This document shows, piece after piece, positions 1 to 7,557 of a stretch of 48,348 bases of DNA (its first letter is position 1; the number at the start of each line of letters is the position of its first letter). The stretch comes from Planctomycetota bacterium (GTDB lineage: Bacteria > Planctomycetota > MHYJ01 > WSZJ01 > JACPWG01): assembly GCA_016197205.1 (NCBI GenBank), contig JACPWG010000152.1, positions 1-48,348 of the forward strand, read 5' to 3'. A model generated the notes under the pieces. That model made no database searches. It was not told where the DNA came from and saw only the letters and a program-made list of their open reading frames with translations. A program made the translations under genes and the position numbers.

Positions 1-165
1 GACGTTGACCCCACCCGTGAACCCCACCTGCCCGTCGACCACGACGATCTTGCGATGGTTGCGCAGATTCAGGGACCAGCGCCGGAGCAGGGGGTTGACC
101 GGGGCGAAGGCCGCCGTGCGACCGCCGGCCTTGCGCAGGGGCTGGAGGTTGGCGCCCGCAAGCGT
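1..165 (-). pseudogene. cls: cardiolipin synthase (PLD family), central fragment, runs off left edge
   Basis: The minus strand reads LQPLRKAGG, then RTAAFAPVNPLLRRW, then NHRKIVVVDG followed by GFTGG. This is the first HxKxxxxD catalytic motif of the phospholipase D superfamily in the cardiolipin synthase context. Cardiolipin synthases join two phosphatidylglycerol molecules at the inner membrane. Upstream of about position 165 the similarity stops. The roughly 100 residues that should link this domain to the N-terminal membrane segments are absent. Those membrane segments are found at 1495-1709 on the same strand. The gene therefore looks split by the intervening DNA. The second HKD motif, if present, lies outside the window. 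Confidence 0.75.
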
Positions 166-256
166 CCCGGAGCTCGCCGACCTCGAGGGGCGATTGCCAC
201 CGTTCGGCTGCGGCTCCGTGGACATGGCCGGCGCCCTCGCGACCGACTTGTCGCGA

Positions 257-754
257 CTACCTGACAGCCTCGGCGAGGGCTTCAAGGGCCTCCTCACGGC
301 TGAAGGCCCGGGCGGCCTCTACGTTCGGGCGCACCTCAAGGTGGGCATTCAGCGCCTTCAGGGCTGTCCGGAGAAGGTCGGCGGACAGGTCGGCCTTTGC
401 CGCAAAGACGCGGCTAAGCTGTCCGGGATCAATGCCCGTGGCCTCGCAGAAGCGATACCGGGAATCGAAATGCTCTTCGATCAAATCCGCGAGGTAGTCG
501 CGGTAGTCCGGCCAGGCGACCTTGCCTTCGGCGATCCCGAGACGCGCTTCGAGGTCGCGGCAGACCCGAAAGACCAGGGAGCTGTCCGGAAGGCCCGATT
601 CGTTGAATGCCCTGAGCCACCAGGAGGCGAAGCGGTTCCAGCCGCCGGCCTTGCCCACGCGCGCCCGCGCCTCACGAAGAAGGTTCCTCTCGGGCTCCGC
701 GAGCTGCGCGAGGTCGAGCTTTCGGCCCGTGATCGTCAGATAGACGTTGCTCAT
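257..754 (-). CDS. HTH (XRE-like) protein, second gene of a two-gene operon
   Basis: This 165-residue protein has a C-terminal segment (about 105-140, FCEATGIDPGQLSRVF) with the pattern of an XRE-type helix-turn-helix. It is likely to bind DNA and may repress its own operon. The N-terminal part is helical and unrecognised. Its ATG overlaps the TGA of the upstream gene by 4 bp, so the two are translationally coupled. The pair sits inside a broken cardiolipin synthase gene, which suggests acquired DNA. A toxin-antitoxin-like role is possible, but no toxin family is recognisable in the partner, so this is only a suggestion from arrangement. Confidence 0.7.
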   Translation of the reverse strand: MSNVYLTITGRKLDLAQLAEPERNLLREARARVGKAGGWNRFASWWLRAFNESGLPDSSLVFRVCRDLEARLGIAEGKVAWPDYRDYLADLIEEHFDSRYRFCEATGIDPGQLSRVFAAKADLSADLLRTALKALNAHLEVRPNVEAARAFSREEALEALAEAVR

Positions 755-1158
755 CGTTCACCTCGCCCAAGATTCAGCACTCCAGCCTCGGGTCGCGCTT
801 CGACGAACTCCACACGACCGGCCACGGAGAGGTAGATTGCCCGCTGGTCAATCGTGTTGGCGGCGCGTCGCAGCATTTGGCGCAAGTCCTCCAGCTTCTC
901 TGCGGGCAGCGCGATCCAGTACTTGCGGCTTTCGTCCCGGGTCAGGCCGGAAGTGGGTGTCTCCTCGTACTCGCCCGGCGTCACATCTTCCTCCCAGTGG
1001 AACACCGTCTTCGGGCCCTGGTGACCCTTCGGGTAACGCTTCACCAGGCTCCGTATTTCGATCGTCAAGTCGTCCCACGCGTAAGGCTGGTGCGGTTGTC
1101 GATCGCCGTCCCGCAGGATCGGGATCGGAAACGAGCATTCCACGAGCGGCTCATTCAT
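751..1158 (-). CDS. hypothetical protein, first gene of the HTH operon
   Basis: This 135-residue soluble protein is not recognised. It is rich in charged and aromatic residues and has no membrane segment or signal peptide. The ATG at 1158 was chosen because a sigma70-like promoter lies directly before it (-10 TACACT at 1165-1170, -35 TTGACG at 1188-1193). Only six bases separate the -10 box from the ATG, so the mRNA may be leaderless or nearly so. It ends by overlapping the HTH gene by 4 bp. By position it could be the effector or target of a small two-gene module, but the sequence does not show a function. Confidence 0.65.
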   Translation of the reverse strand: MNEPLVECSFPIPILRDGDRQPHQPYAWDDLTIEIRSLVKRYPKGHQGPKTVFHWEEDVTPGEYEETPTSGLTRDESRKYWIALPAEKLEDLRQMLRRAANTIDQRAIYLSVAGRVEFVEARPEAGVLNLGRGER

Positions 1159-1164
1159 GCTGGG

Positions 1165-1194
1165 AGTGTATCTGAATGTTGACGCAACGTCAAC
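1165..1194 (-). promoter_or_regulatory. promoter and overlapping operator-like palindrome of the HTH operon
   Basis: Read on the minus strand: TTGACG, 17 bp, TACACT. The -35 box lies within a perfect 7-bp inverted repeat with a 3-bp centre (GTTGACG CAA CGTCAAC, 1178-1194). A palindrome over a -35 box is the usual place for a repressor to bind, and the operon encodes an HTH protein. Autorepression is an inference. Confidence 0.6.
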
Positions 1195-1315
1195 TAGTGT
1201 TTCCTCGACGACCCTCCATGCCCCTCGACCACAGGCCGGCCCACGACGCAGACAGGCCAATCCCCCGCGATCTGGGGGGAAGTACGCTGCATTCCCGCGG
1301 GGCCCAAGGATTCAA

Positions 1316-1441
1316 AGGGTCTGGACGGAGCCGGTCGTCGCGGAACTGCAAGCAAACCGGGACTCCATCGCCCGCGAGTTCGAAGCGTACGCGGCGGATG
1401 CCGTCCGGCGAGTCCTGGCGAGAGCGGAGCATTTTCGCCGT
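1316..1441 (+). pseudogene. possible degraded small ORF
   Basis: The + frame reads RVWTEPVVAELQANRDSIAR and continues with EFEAYAADAVRRV. This resembles the short proteins with a (W/T)DPIVEEVRxxRxxxAxxFxYD pattern often found beside toxin-antitoxin genes. No ATG or GTG start lies just upstream, and the frame runs on antisense through the cls remnant. If real, it is a decayed gene. The call rests on pattern memory only. Confidence 0.25.
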
Positions 1442-1494
1442 CCCTCCCGGCTCCCGTCTCAGCCCTCGGGCCCCCCGTTCTTCCCTCACAGCAG

Positions 1495-1709
1495 CGGCGC
1501 CTGCGCACGCGCTTGCGCCGCAGCCGAGTCACGCCGAACGCCCAGTAGAGGAGCGCGCCGACGAACGGCATGAAGACGATGGCGAGGACCCAGGCGAGGG
1601 TCGCGGCGGACTCCCGTCGCTCGGACACGACCCGCGGGACGAGAAAGGCGACGAGCAGCCAGCCGCCGAGGGTTAGGGCGATGGAGACCGCGGCCCAGAA
1701 CGCGGCCGC
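1495..1709 (-). pseudogene. cls: cardiolipin synthase N-terminal membrane domain, fragment
   Basis: The frame opens after a TAA at 1710-1712. It encodes two hydrophobic helices separated by a short charged loop: a helix with WLLVAFLVPRVV, the loop SERRES, then TLAWVLAIVFMPFVGALLYW. These are followed by FGVTRLRRKR. This is the N-terminal two-helix module of bacterial cardiolipin synthases. There is no in-frame ATG or GTG before the first helix. After the Arg-rich segment the reading loses all similarity, and the catalytic part reappears only at 1-165. Both ends therefore appear damaged. Confidence 0.65.
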
Positions 1710-1907
1710 TTACCGCCGGCGCCGAAACGGGTGGGGGTACACGCCTGGTGCGCCCAGGCACGATCCGCTGGAGGGACGAGATCGGGTTGGCCGCAGGTGC
1801 CGGCCACGTCCCGTCAGGGCGTCGCCCGACCGGAGTCCGTAGCAGCGGACAGTGGGGGCAGGAGGAACATCCTGAAACAGGTTGCGTTCAGCCCCTATTC
1901 GCGCCAG

Positions 1908-3209
1908 TCAGGGGTTCAGCAGCGAGAGGTACGCGGGGAAGTACTGTCTCGGGACGCCGAAAGTCGGGTCATGGGTAGCAGTGCTCCAAGTCCCACCAAG
2001 AGACTGAGCGTTGAAGCCGAACACGCCGTCCCGCTCCCTGAACCGCTGGATGTTCTTGTATTTGTTGGTCTTCACCGCCTCGCGGACTCCCCGAGCGAGG
2101 AGCACCACTCCGACGCGGTGCTCGATGGCGCGAAGCTTCATCAGGCAGAGAACCTCGTCTAGGTTTGCGGGAGCGGCGTCGGCGAAGAAAGCGATCACAT
2201 GATGGTCGAACGCTCCCTCCGCAGGTAAGGCCGCGTAAATGGCCAAGCCGTTCCAGAGGACTGTGAGCGGGGCCGCGAGAACTCCCACCCGCCCCGACGC
2301 GGTCCGTACCTCGAGCCAGCCGTCCTTTTGGGAGCGGGGGCGACCATTGATCTCCAGGCCGCGCCTCCCTACCCCCAGTCCGATGTCGGCGATCGCGCCT
2401 GCGGTGACTCCGATCGTGATGTCCTCGTAGGACCTCTCGGTATACGCCTGCACCTCGGCCTCGGGCGCCGTGTCGGCTGCCTGCCCGGCGTTGTCGATCG
2501 CCGATCCCAGGGCGAATACTTGGTAACCACCCGCGCCCCCCCGGCCAGTCGTGCTCGCCACGGGCGCGAGCCGCTTGCCGCTTCTGTACGCCATGGCTCG
2601 GCTGCGACCAGTGCGACCGGGGTGGTCGGCCATCGTGCAGAGGAAGGGCTGGTCGGATTCCAGAGAACGTCCGCGCACGACGTTAGCCCACTTGCGAAGG
2701 TTCACATTGCCGCCCGTGAGGTCGACCAGTATCCCGGCCCCCTCGCGCCTGAGGCGTTGGGTGACGAGGCCGTAGAACATGTCGTGGCAGATGTGCACCC
2801 GGACGTCCCCGAACGAGCGCCTGACCGTGCGAACCGCCCTCGCGGCACGGCGGTAGATGTTCTTCTCGCCCTCCTCCGAGACGACCAGAAGGCCCAGCTG
2901 CGCCCCGAGCGCGGTCAGGTTCGCGAGGTCGGACGCCATGGTCTTCGTCGTCGGTTGCGTGCCTTCGACTTCAACGCCGACGATCGGCAGGTGGGTGATG
3001 CCCGAGGTGTCCGCGCCCAGCGCCCAAGCCAGCGCTTCCCGCTTCGGTCGGTCAAGCGCGACGCTCCAAAGCAGGTCGATGCGCGGCTGGTAGACAGAAT
3101 CAAGGCGCAGCCGGAACAGGCTTTCCGAGACTTCCCGGGTCGTCACGAGACCCAGAGACTCGCCGAGTGCGGCAACTTTTTCGTGAATGTCCCTCGTCGC
3201 TTCCTTCAT
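1908..3209 (-). CDS. PD-(D/E)XK-like nuclease candidate
   Basis: This 433-residue protein has an N-terminal region (about 35-130) where PRIDLLWSV is followed by IVGVEVEGTQPTTKTMASDL and then by hydrophobic strands (LGLLVVSE). An Asp, then ExE...TK, then a helix with DLxNL is the layout of a PD-(D/E)XK nuclease core. The remaining 300 residues are unrecognised. The ATG at 3209 was chosen because coding-like sequence begins there. It lacks a clear ribosome site, and ATG 3299 would add 30 residues. The next gene upstream on the same strand encodes a TOPRIM protein, so the two may form a nucleic-acid-processing or defence unit. The family assignment is by eye and moderate. Confidence 0.6.
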   Translation of the reverse strand: MKEATRDIHEKVAALGESLGLVTTREVSESLFRLRLDSVYQPRIDLLWSVALDRPKREALAWALGADTSGITHLPIVGVEVEGTQPTTKTMASDLANLTALGAQLGLLVVSEEGEKNIYRRAARAVRTVRRSFGDVRVHICHDMFYGLVTQRLRREGAGILVDLTGGNVNLRKWANVVRGRSLESDQPFLCTMADHPGRTGRSRAMAYRSGKRLAPVASTTGRGGAGGYQVFALGSAIDNAGQAADTAPEAEVQAYTERSYEDITIGVTAGAIADIGLGVGRRGLEINGRPRSQKDGWLEVRTASGRVGVLAAPLTVLWNGLAIYAALPAEGAFDHHVIAFFADAAPANLDEVLCLMKLRAIEHRVGVVLLARGVREAVKTNKYKNIQRFRERDGVFGFNAQSLGGTWSTATHDPTFGVPRQYFPAYLSLLNP

Positions 3210-3554
3210 TTCAGCGAAATTCCGACGATACGGGCTCCCAGATGGGTGCCGCAAACGCTTATCCTCGCCCCTATCCGAGCGGACAGCGCCCTCCGCCATG
3301 CCTCGTACAATGCAGCACAAGCGTGTGGGAGGGTTGTGCCAGAGCCAAAACCGATGGAAGAAACGGCCGAATCCGACGTTTATGAGCGCGTCGAGACCCC
3401 ACGTCCCTGCCCCGGCTTTGCCCTGGCCTGTCAGCGGAGCGGAGCCCAAGCTGTCGCGGACCGCCAGTTCAGGGAGTCCGTCGCCGTGGAAGTCCGCTAG
3501 CAAAGGCGTGCCGCACGGCGCCTGCCCCGCGCGACAGAGCCATTCTGGGACTGC
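3210..3554. other. 345-bp gap with no confident gene
   Basis: The minus strand stays open from about 3560 down into the nuclease gene without a stop. At 3445-3503 it reads ADFHGDGLPELAVRD, which resembles an FG-GAP calcium-binding motif. This could be a remnant of another gene or chance. No promoter is evident. Confidence 0.35.
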
Positions 3555-3929
3555 CTATCGCACTGCACAAGCCTGGCTCTGGTTGAGGAATTCCCCAATC
3601 TCCAACGCCAGCGTGGCCGCGCAGGCGGGAGACAGCCTGTCCAGGGCCGGGACCGCTACGAGAACTCGGTGCGGCTCCCTCGGACCTACGGCCAAAATCG
3701 CCTCCTCAATGGAGGCGCGCAAACTCTGGACTTCGACGGCGTCCGAGGTATCCGCATCCACCACCAGCGCGACCGCCCTCCCGAACACGCCAAGATGCGT
3801 TCGTGCCACGGACGCGAGGCTGCCCTTGCCCTGAGCAATGCGCCATTCCACTTCGGCCGCCCGTGGACCCAAGAGCGAACTCAACGCGATGCGGTCCTTC
3901 TCTCCCTCAACCACGATGATAGGTTTCAT
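3555..3929 (-). CDS. stand-alone TOPRIM-domain protein
   Basis: This 124-residue protein starts MKPIIVVEGEKDRIAL, where the Glu of VEGEKD is the TOPRIM catalytic glutamate. A second strand reads AVALVVDADTSDAV, giving the DxD metal site. TOPRIM domains bind Mg2+ and cut or copy nucleic acid in primases, topoisomerases, OLD nucleases and RNase M5. Here the domain is almost the whole protein. A GGAG lies 8 bp before the ATG. It lies upstream of the nuclease-like gene on the same strand, with 345 bp between them. Partner and substrate are unknown. A function in phage defence would fit but is not shown. Confidence 0.7.
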   Translation of the reverse strand: MKPIIVVEGEKDRIALSSLLGPRAAEVEWRIAQGKGSLASVARTHLGVFGRAVALVVDADTSDAVEVQSLRASIEEAILAVGPREPHRVLVAVPALDRLSPACAATLALEIGEFLNQSQACAVR

Positions 3930-4128
3930 CAGCGCTACTCCGAGGGAACAAAGTCCGGAAGCGATTGGGAAACTGCGAACCGGAGCTTCTGTTTGAGAAT
4001 TTCTCGGATTCTTCCTTCACCCACAGCTTCAGAGATGTCGGGTTTCAGCCAGAGCAGGACGTTCATTGGCGATAACCGTTGGCGCCCGCGCAAGAATTAC
4101 TTTACATTTTCGTGGATCGACCGATGCC

Positions 4129-4181
4129 TGGGGGCGCGGGCCTCCGGCCCGCGCAGCGCGGCCCAGAGGGCCGCGCCCCCA
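4129..4181. repeat. 53-bp GC-rich palindromic repeat
   Basis: The left arm starts TGGGGGCGCGG and the right arm ends CCGCGCCCCCA, with a second internal palindrome between them. It lies between two same-strand genes and could act as an mRNA hairpin. It looks like one of the intergenic palindromes that are common in this window. Confidence 0.55.
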
Positions 4182-4208
4182 GGAGCCTCGAGGTCCGAAT
4201 CTGCGCAG

Positions 4209-4610
4209 TTATTTTTGCGCGGGCGCCAAGCCGCCGGGCAGCGCGGGAAGATCGCCCGAGGTGCGGCGAAACACGTGCGCGGCGAGGGGCGGCGGCGGGG
4301 GAACGTAGCGGCGCTCCCGCGTCACCTGGTCCACGTACGCGAGGAGCCCCCGTACGGCTTCCTCGGTATTCATCCGGCGAAACCACATGCCGCGCCCGCC
4401 CGCGTACAGGAAGGCGATGTTCCCCTCCTGGCAGGGGCCCAGGCACTTCGTCTGCGTGACGTACGCCCGGGGCATCAGATTCCGCTCCACGTACTCCTCG
4501 CGAAGCAGTTCGAGCGTTCGCCCGGTCGACATGCGCGAAGAAGACTTCTCCGCCTTCCCGCAGCATCAGCCGTCACACAAGAAGAGCACCGCGTTGACCG
4601 GGTCGGGCAT
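4209..4610 (-). CDS. candidate selenoprotein: thioredoxin-like [2Fe-2S] ferredoxin with in-frame UGA (Sec15)
   Basis: Read from ATG 4610 the frame gives MPDPVNAVLFLCDG, then UGA (4566-4568), then CCGKAEKSSS. It continues in the same frame to a stop at 4209, 133 residues if UGA is decoded. The downstream part has CLGPC (about 62-66) and a segment ending GMWFRRMN. These fit thioredoxin-fold [2Fe-2S] ferredoxins, where an N-terminal Cys motif (here CDGxCC) and CxxxC bind the cluster. The start is supported by AGGGGA (4619-4624) 8 bp before the ATG. The internal ATG at 4532 has no ribosome site and would lose the N-terminal cluster ligands. A hairpin at 4535-4553 follows the UGA. Decoding as Sec is inferred; a nonsense mutation is the alternative. 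Confidence 0.7.
4535..4553 (-). promoter_or_regulatory. SECIS-like hairpin after in-frame UGA
   Basis: In the mRNA the stem GCGGAGA pairs fully with UCUUCGC (one G-U) around loop AGUCU. An inner A-U pair would leave the triloop GUC. The stem starts 12 nt after the UGA and the loop 19 nt after it. Bacterial SECIS elements lie inside the coding sequence at this distance with a GU at the loop tip. Binding by SelB is inferred. Confidence 0.55.
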
Positions 4611-4625
4611 CCGGCGAATCCCCTA

Positions 4626-4823
4626 AGGGCCCGTGAAAAAACACAACAAGCCGAAGTGAAGCTAAAACCGATCTCTCCGTGCGTTGCCAGAGATCCTCGC
4701 CGGTAGAGGACGGTGGACTCAGCGCCCGGCCTCTGCGTCTCCGCGTCTCTGTGTAAAAGTCTCGAATTCGCCCCACGCGGCCGACTGGGCGTCACACGAG
4801 CAAGTTCTTTTCCTACGGGCCCC
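4626..4823. mobile_element. MITE-like element, TA-flanked, copy 1 (family AGGGCCCGT)
   Basis: The left end reads AGGGCCCGTGAAAAAAC and the right end, reversed, GGGGCCCGTAGGAAAAGAAC. Each end is flanked by TA (4624-4625 and 4824-4825). Related ends occur at 40653-40775 and 47127-47578. Terminal inverted repeats plus a TA duplication are typical of IS630/Tc1-mariner-type elements. There is no ORF inside. The right-hand TA is part of the stop codon of the sigma-54 activator. The left end adjoins the ribosome site of the selenoprotein candidate, so that gene's promoter probably lies within the element. Confidence 0.6.
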
Positions 4824-7381
4824 TACTCGAGTCCGAGTCGCTTGAGCGCGCGATAGAGGGCCGGGCGAGTGATGCCCAGGGTGCGGGCGACCTTCAGCTT
4901 GTTCCCGTCCGCGGCCGCGAGCGCGGAGCGAAGGAAGCTTCGCTCCCTCTCCGCCAGCTCGAGCTGGAAGCCCTCATAGCTGTTCGGCGCCGGTCCGCCG
5001 GAGCCCCAGCCGCCGCCGGCCACCGCGCCGCCGGCCGGGGCCAGCCAGCCCTGGAATTTCTCGAGGTGGGCGAAGGACGCCTCCGTGAGGATCGGGCCGT
5101 CCGTGAACACGCACACGTTCTTGAGCGTGTTCTCCAGCTCCCGCACGTTGCCGGGCCAGTCGTACGCAAGCACCAGCCGCATCCCCTCCTTGGCTATCTC
5201 CTTCTTCGCCACCCCCGTCTCGCGGGCTACGACCGCCAGAAAGTGCTCCACGAGAGGCGGCACGTCCTCCTTCCGTTCCCGGAGAGGCGGGAGCACGATG
5301 TTCACGACGTTCAAGCGATAGAAGAGATCCTCGCGAAATTGCTCCTTCTCGATCATTTTCTTCAGGTCCTGGTTGGTGGCCGAGATGAAGCGCACGTCCA
5401 CCGTCCGGACCGTTTCCTTCCCGCCCAGCGGTCGGAACTCCTTGTTCTCCAGGACGCGGAGCAGTTTTTTTTGCAGCGAGGAGCTCATCTCGCCGACCTC
5501 GTCGAGGAAGAGCGTCCCGCCGTTGGCGATTTCCAGCAGGCCTTTCTTGTTCGCCACCGCGCCCGTGAACGCCCCCTTCACGTAGCCGAACAGTTCGGCC
5601 TCGAGCAGGGTCCCCGGCAACGCGGCGCAATTCTCCGCGATGAAGGGCTTGTCCTTTCGCGGGCCATTGTAGTGAATCGCGCGGGCGACCAGCTCCTTCC
5701 CCGTCCCGCTCTCCCCCTGAATGAGCACGGGATGGTGCGTCTCGACCACGCGGTCGAGCAGGCTGTAGAGCCGCTGCATCGGTTTCGACTTGCCGATGAT
5801 GTTGGCGTAGCTGTACTTGGTCTCGAGCTGCTGGAGGCTGGTGGCGAGCACTTCGCGGACTTCGAGGAGTTCCCGGCGCTGCCGCGTGAATTCCCAGGCG
5901 TTGCGAAGGATGCCCCCGAGGTACGCCACCGACGATTCGAGAAAGTCGATCTCCTCGGGGCCGAAGCGCCGGCTGCCGCCGGCCTCGACGTAGACGGCCC
6001 CGACCACGCGCTCGTCCTGCAGCATGGGCGCGGCGAGCACGGCCCGGTGCGCGCGCCGCTCGGCGCCCGGCGCCGGCAGCACCTGCGTCCGCCGTTCGCG
6101 CACGGCCCGGAGCAGGGCCTCCTCGTCGTAGGGGAACTCCGCTCCGCCCTTCTCCTGCGACGCCGCCGCGCGGCGCAGCGTGGCGGGCTCCGGCTCTCCG
6201 GTTTCGCCCACGAGCACGACGAGCCCGCGGTCCGCCTTCGTCATTTCGACCAGCGCCGCTGCCACGTGGTCGAGCAGCGCCTCCAGCTCGACCTCCCTGC
6301 GGTTCGCCATGCGCGTGATCATGCCGAGCAACGCTCGCCCCTCGCGGGAGAGGACCAGGTGGTCGATCCCGCTCTCGTCGGTATCGGCCGTGCGCTCCCC
6401 CGCGGCGGGGAGGTCTCGCGCGGTGAAGATCGTGCCGGGTGCGGTGCGGCGGGCCGCCTCGAGCACCTCCTCCGCGCGCCGGAGCAGGCCTTTCGCGTCG
6501 ACGCCGTCGCCGGGAAAGGAAACGACGCCGGCCACGATCCCCACTTCGAAGCGGCGGCCACCGTCCTGGAAGGGATGGGCCGCGACCTGTTCCGCCAGGC
6601 GGCGCGCGATCTGCGCCGCGGGGTTCGCCGGCGTTTCCGGCAGGAGGAGCGCGAAAACGCCCTCGTGCGTGCGGCCGATGATGTCCACGCGCCGCAGGGT
6701 TTTCCGCAGCATGCCGACGAGCGTGGTCAGCACCCGCAGCGCGGCCGGCGCGCCGGAGAGGTCGCGGATCAAGGCGAGCCGGTCGACCTCGACGAGGACC
6801 AGGGTGAGCCGGCGCCGGTAGCGTTGGGCCCGGCTGAATTCCTCTTCGAGGCGGGTCGCGAAGTAGCCGGCCGCGAGGACCGAGGTCTCCGCGTCGTGGA
6901 CCGCGGAGCGGACCAGTCGAAAATTCTCCAGGGCGACGGCGGCGAGGTCACAGAAAGTCAGCAGCCGGTCGCGTTCGGCACGGTCGAGCACGGGCCCGCG
7001 TCCGTCCCCGACGCAGAGGGCGCCGAGAAAGCGGTCGCCGGAGGTGAGGGGGAAGGCGGCGGGGTCGCGCGGCGGCTCGGCGCCCGGGCGCGCGGGTTCT
7101 TTGCGGCGGGGCAGGAGCGGCAGGACGCGCGGGGCCGCGCCTTTCACAGAGTGGTTGCCCTCGAGGGCGGCGGTGAGGCGTGCCTCGTATTCGCGGTCGA
7201 GGCCGAGCGAGGCCGCGGAGACCGCGCGGCCGTCTTCCTCCAGGAGCACGGTGCCCGCCCCCGCGCGCGCGAGGCCCAGCGCCGTCTCGAGGATGTACCG
7301 GAGGAGGCCCGCGAGGTCGAGGGCCTGATTGAAGCGAAGGAGGGACCGCAGTTGGGCCCCTTCGGCGGGGGCGTCCGTCAT
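4823..7381 (-). CDS. sigma-54-dependent transcriptional activator (GAF / degenerate GGDEF / GAF / AAA+ / Fis HTH)
   Basis: This 852-residue protein activates RNA polymerase carrying sigma-54. Residues about 1-160 and 350-510 look like GAF sensory domains. Residues 180-330 resemble a diguanylate cyclase fold, but THEGVF replaces the GGDEF motif, so it should not make c-di-GMP. From about 518 comes the AAA+ domain with Walker A GESGTGKE, the sigma-54 contact loop GAFTGA, Walker B LFLDEVGE, and DWPGNVRELEN. The C-terminus (about 815-852) is a Fis-type HTH with KVARTLGITRPALYRALKRL. There is no receiver domain, so input is probably a ligand or partner sensed by GAF. The ATG at 7381 begins the GAF-like sequence. 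Target promoters are not identified here. Confidence 0.9.
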   Translation of the reverse strand: MTDAPAEGAQLRSLLRFNQALDLAGLLRYILETALGLARAGAGTVLLEEDGRAVSAASLGLDREYEARLTAALEGNHSVKGAAPRVLPLLPRRKEPARPGAEPPRDPAAFPLTSGDRFLGALCVGDGRGPVLDRAERDRLLTFCDLAAVALENFRLVRSAVHDAETSVLAAGYFATRLEEEFSRAQRYRRRLTLVLVEVDRLALIRDLSGAPAALRVLTTLVGMLRKTLRRVDIIGRTHEGVFALLLPETPANPAAQIARRLAEQVAAHPFQDGGRRFEVGIVAGVVSFPGDGVDAKGLLRRAEEVLEAARRTAPGTIFTARDLPAAGERTADTDESGIDHLVLSREGRALLGMITRMANRREVELEALLDHVAAALVEMTKADRGLVVLVGETGEPEPATLRRAAASQEKGGAEFPYDEEALLRAVRERRTQVLPAPGAERRAHRAVLAAPMLQDERVVGAVYVEAGGSRRFGPEEIDFLESSVAYLGGILRNAWEFTRQRRELLEVREVLATSLQQLETKYSYANIIGKSKPMQRLYSLLDRVVETHHPVLIQGESGTGKELVARAIHYNGPRKDKPFIAENCAALPGTLLEAELFGYVKGAFTGAVANKKGLLEIANGGTLFLDEVGEMSSSLQKKLLRVLENKEFRPLGGKETVRTVDVRFISATNQDLKKMIEKEQFREDLFYRLNVVNIVLPPLRERKEDVPPLVEHFLAVVARETGVAKKEIAKEGMRLVLAYDWPGNVRELENTLKNVCVFTDGPILTEASFAHLEKFQGWLAPAGGAVAGGGWGSGGPAPNSYEGFQLELAERERSFLRSALAAADGNKLKVARTLGITRPALYRALKRLGLE

Positions 7382-7557
7382 GCCGGCCCCCAAGCTCGCC
7401 CTTGCGGTCGGTTCAAGAGCCGCGCGCCCCAAGCACCCCTCCCGCCGGCACGCCGTCCCCGTCCCCCCGTCGAAGGGAGGGCGGGGTGGGGGGCCGACGC
7501 GAGCTCCTCCACGCGCCGCCGCGACCGAAGGCACTCGAGGGCATGCAACGGTCCCGC

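Noticed and set aside
3445..3503. FG-GAP-like sequence ADFHGDGLPELAVRD
   Set aside because: Single short match in a gap with no surrounding repeats. It could be chance or a remnant, so no gene was called.
4209..4532. Ferredoxin-like gene starting at ATG 4532
   Set aside because: No Shine-Dalgarno site, and the N-terminal Cys ligands encoded before it would be lost.
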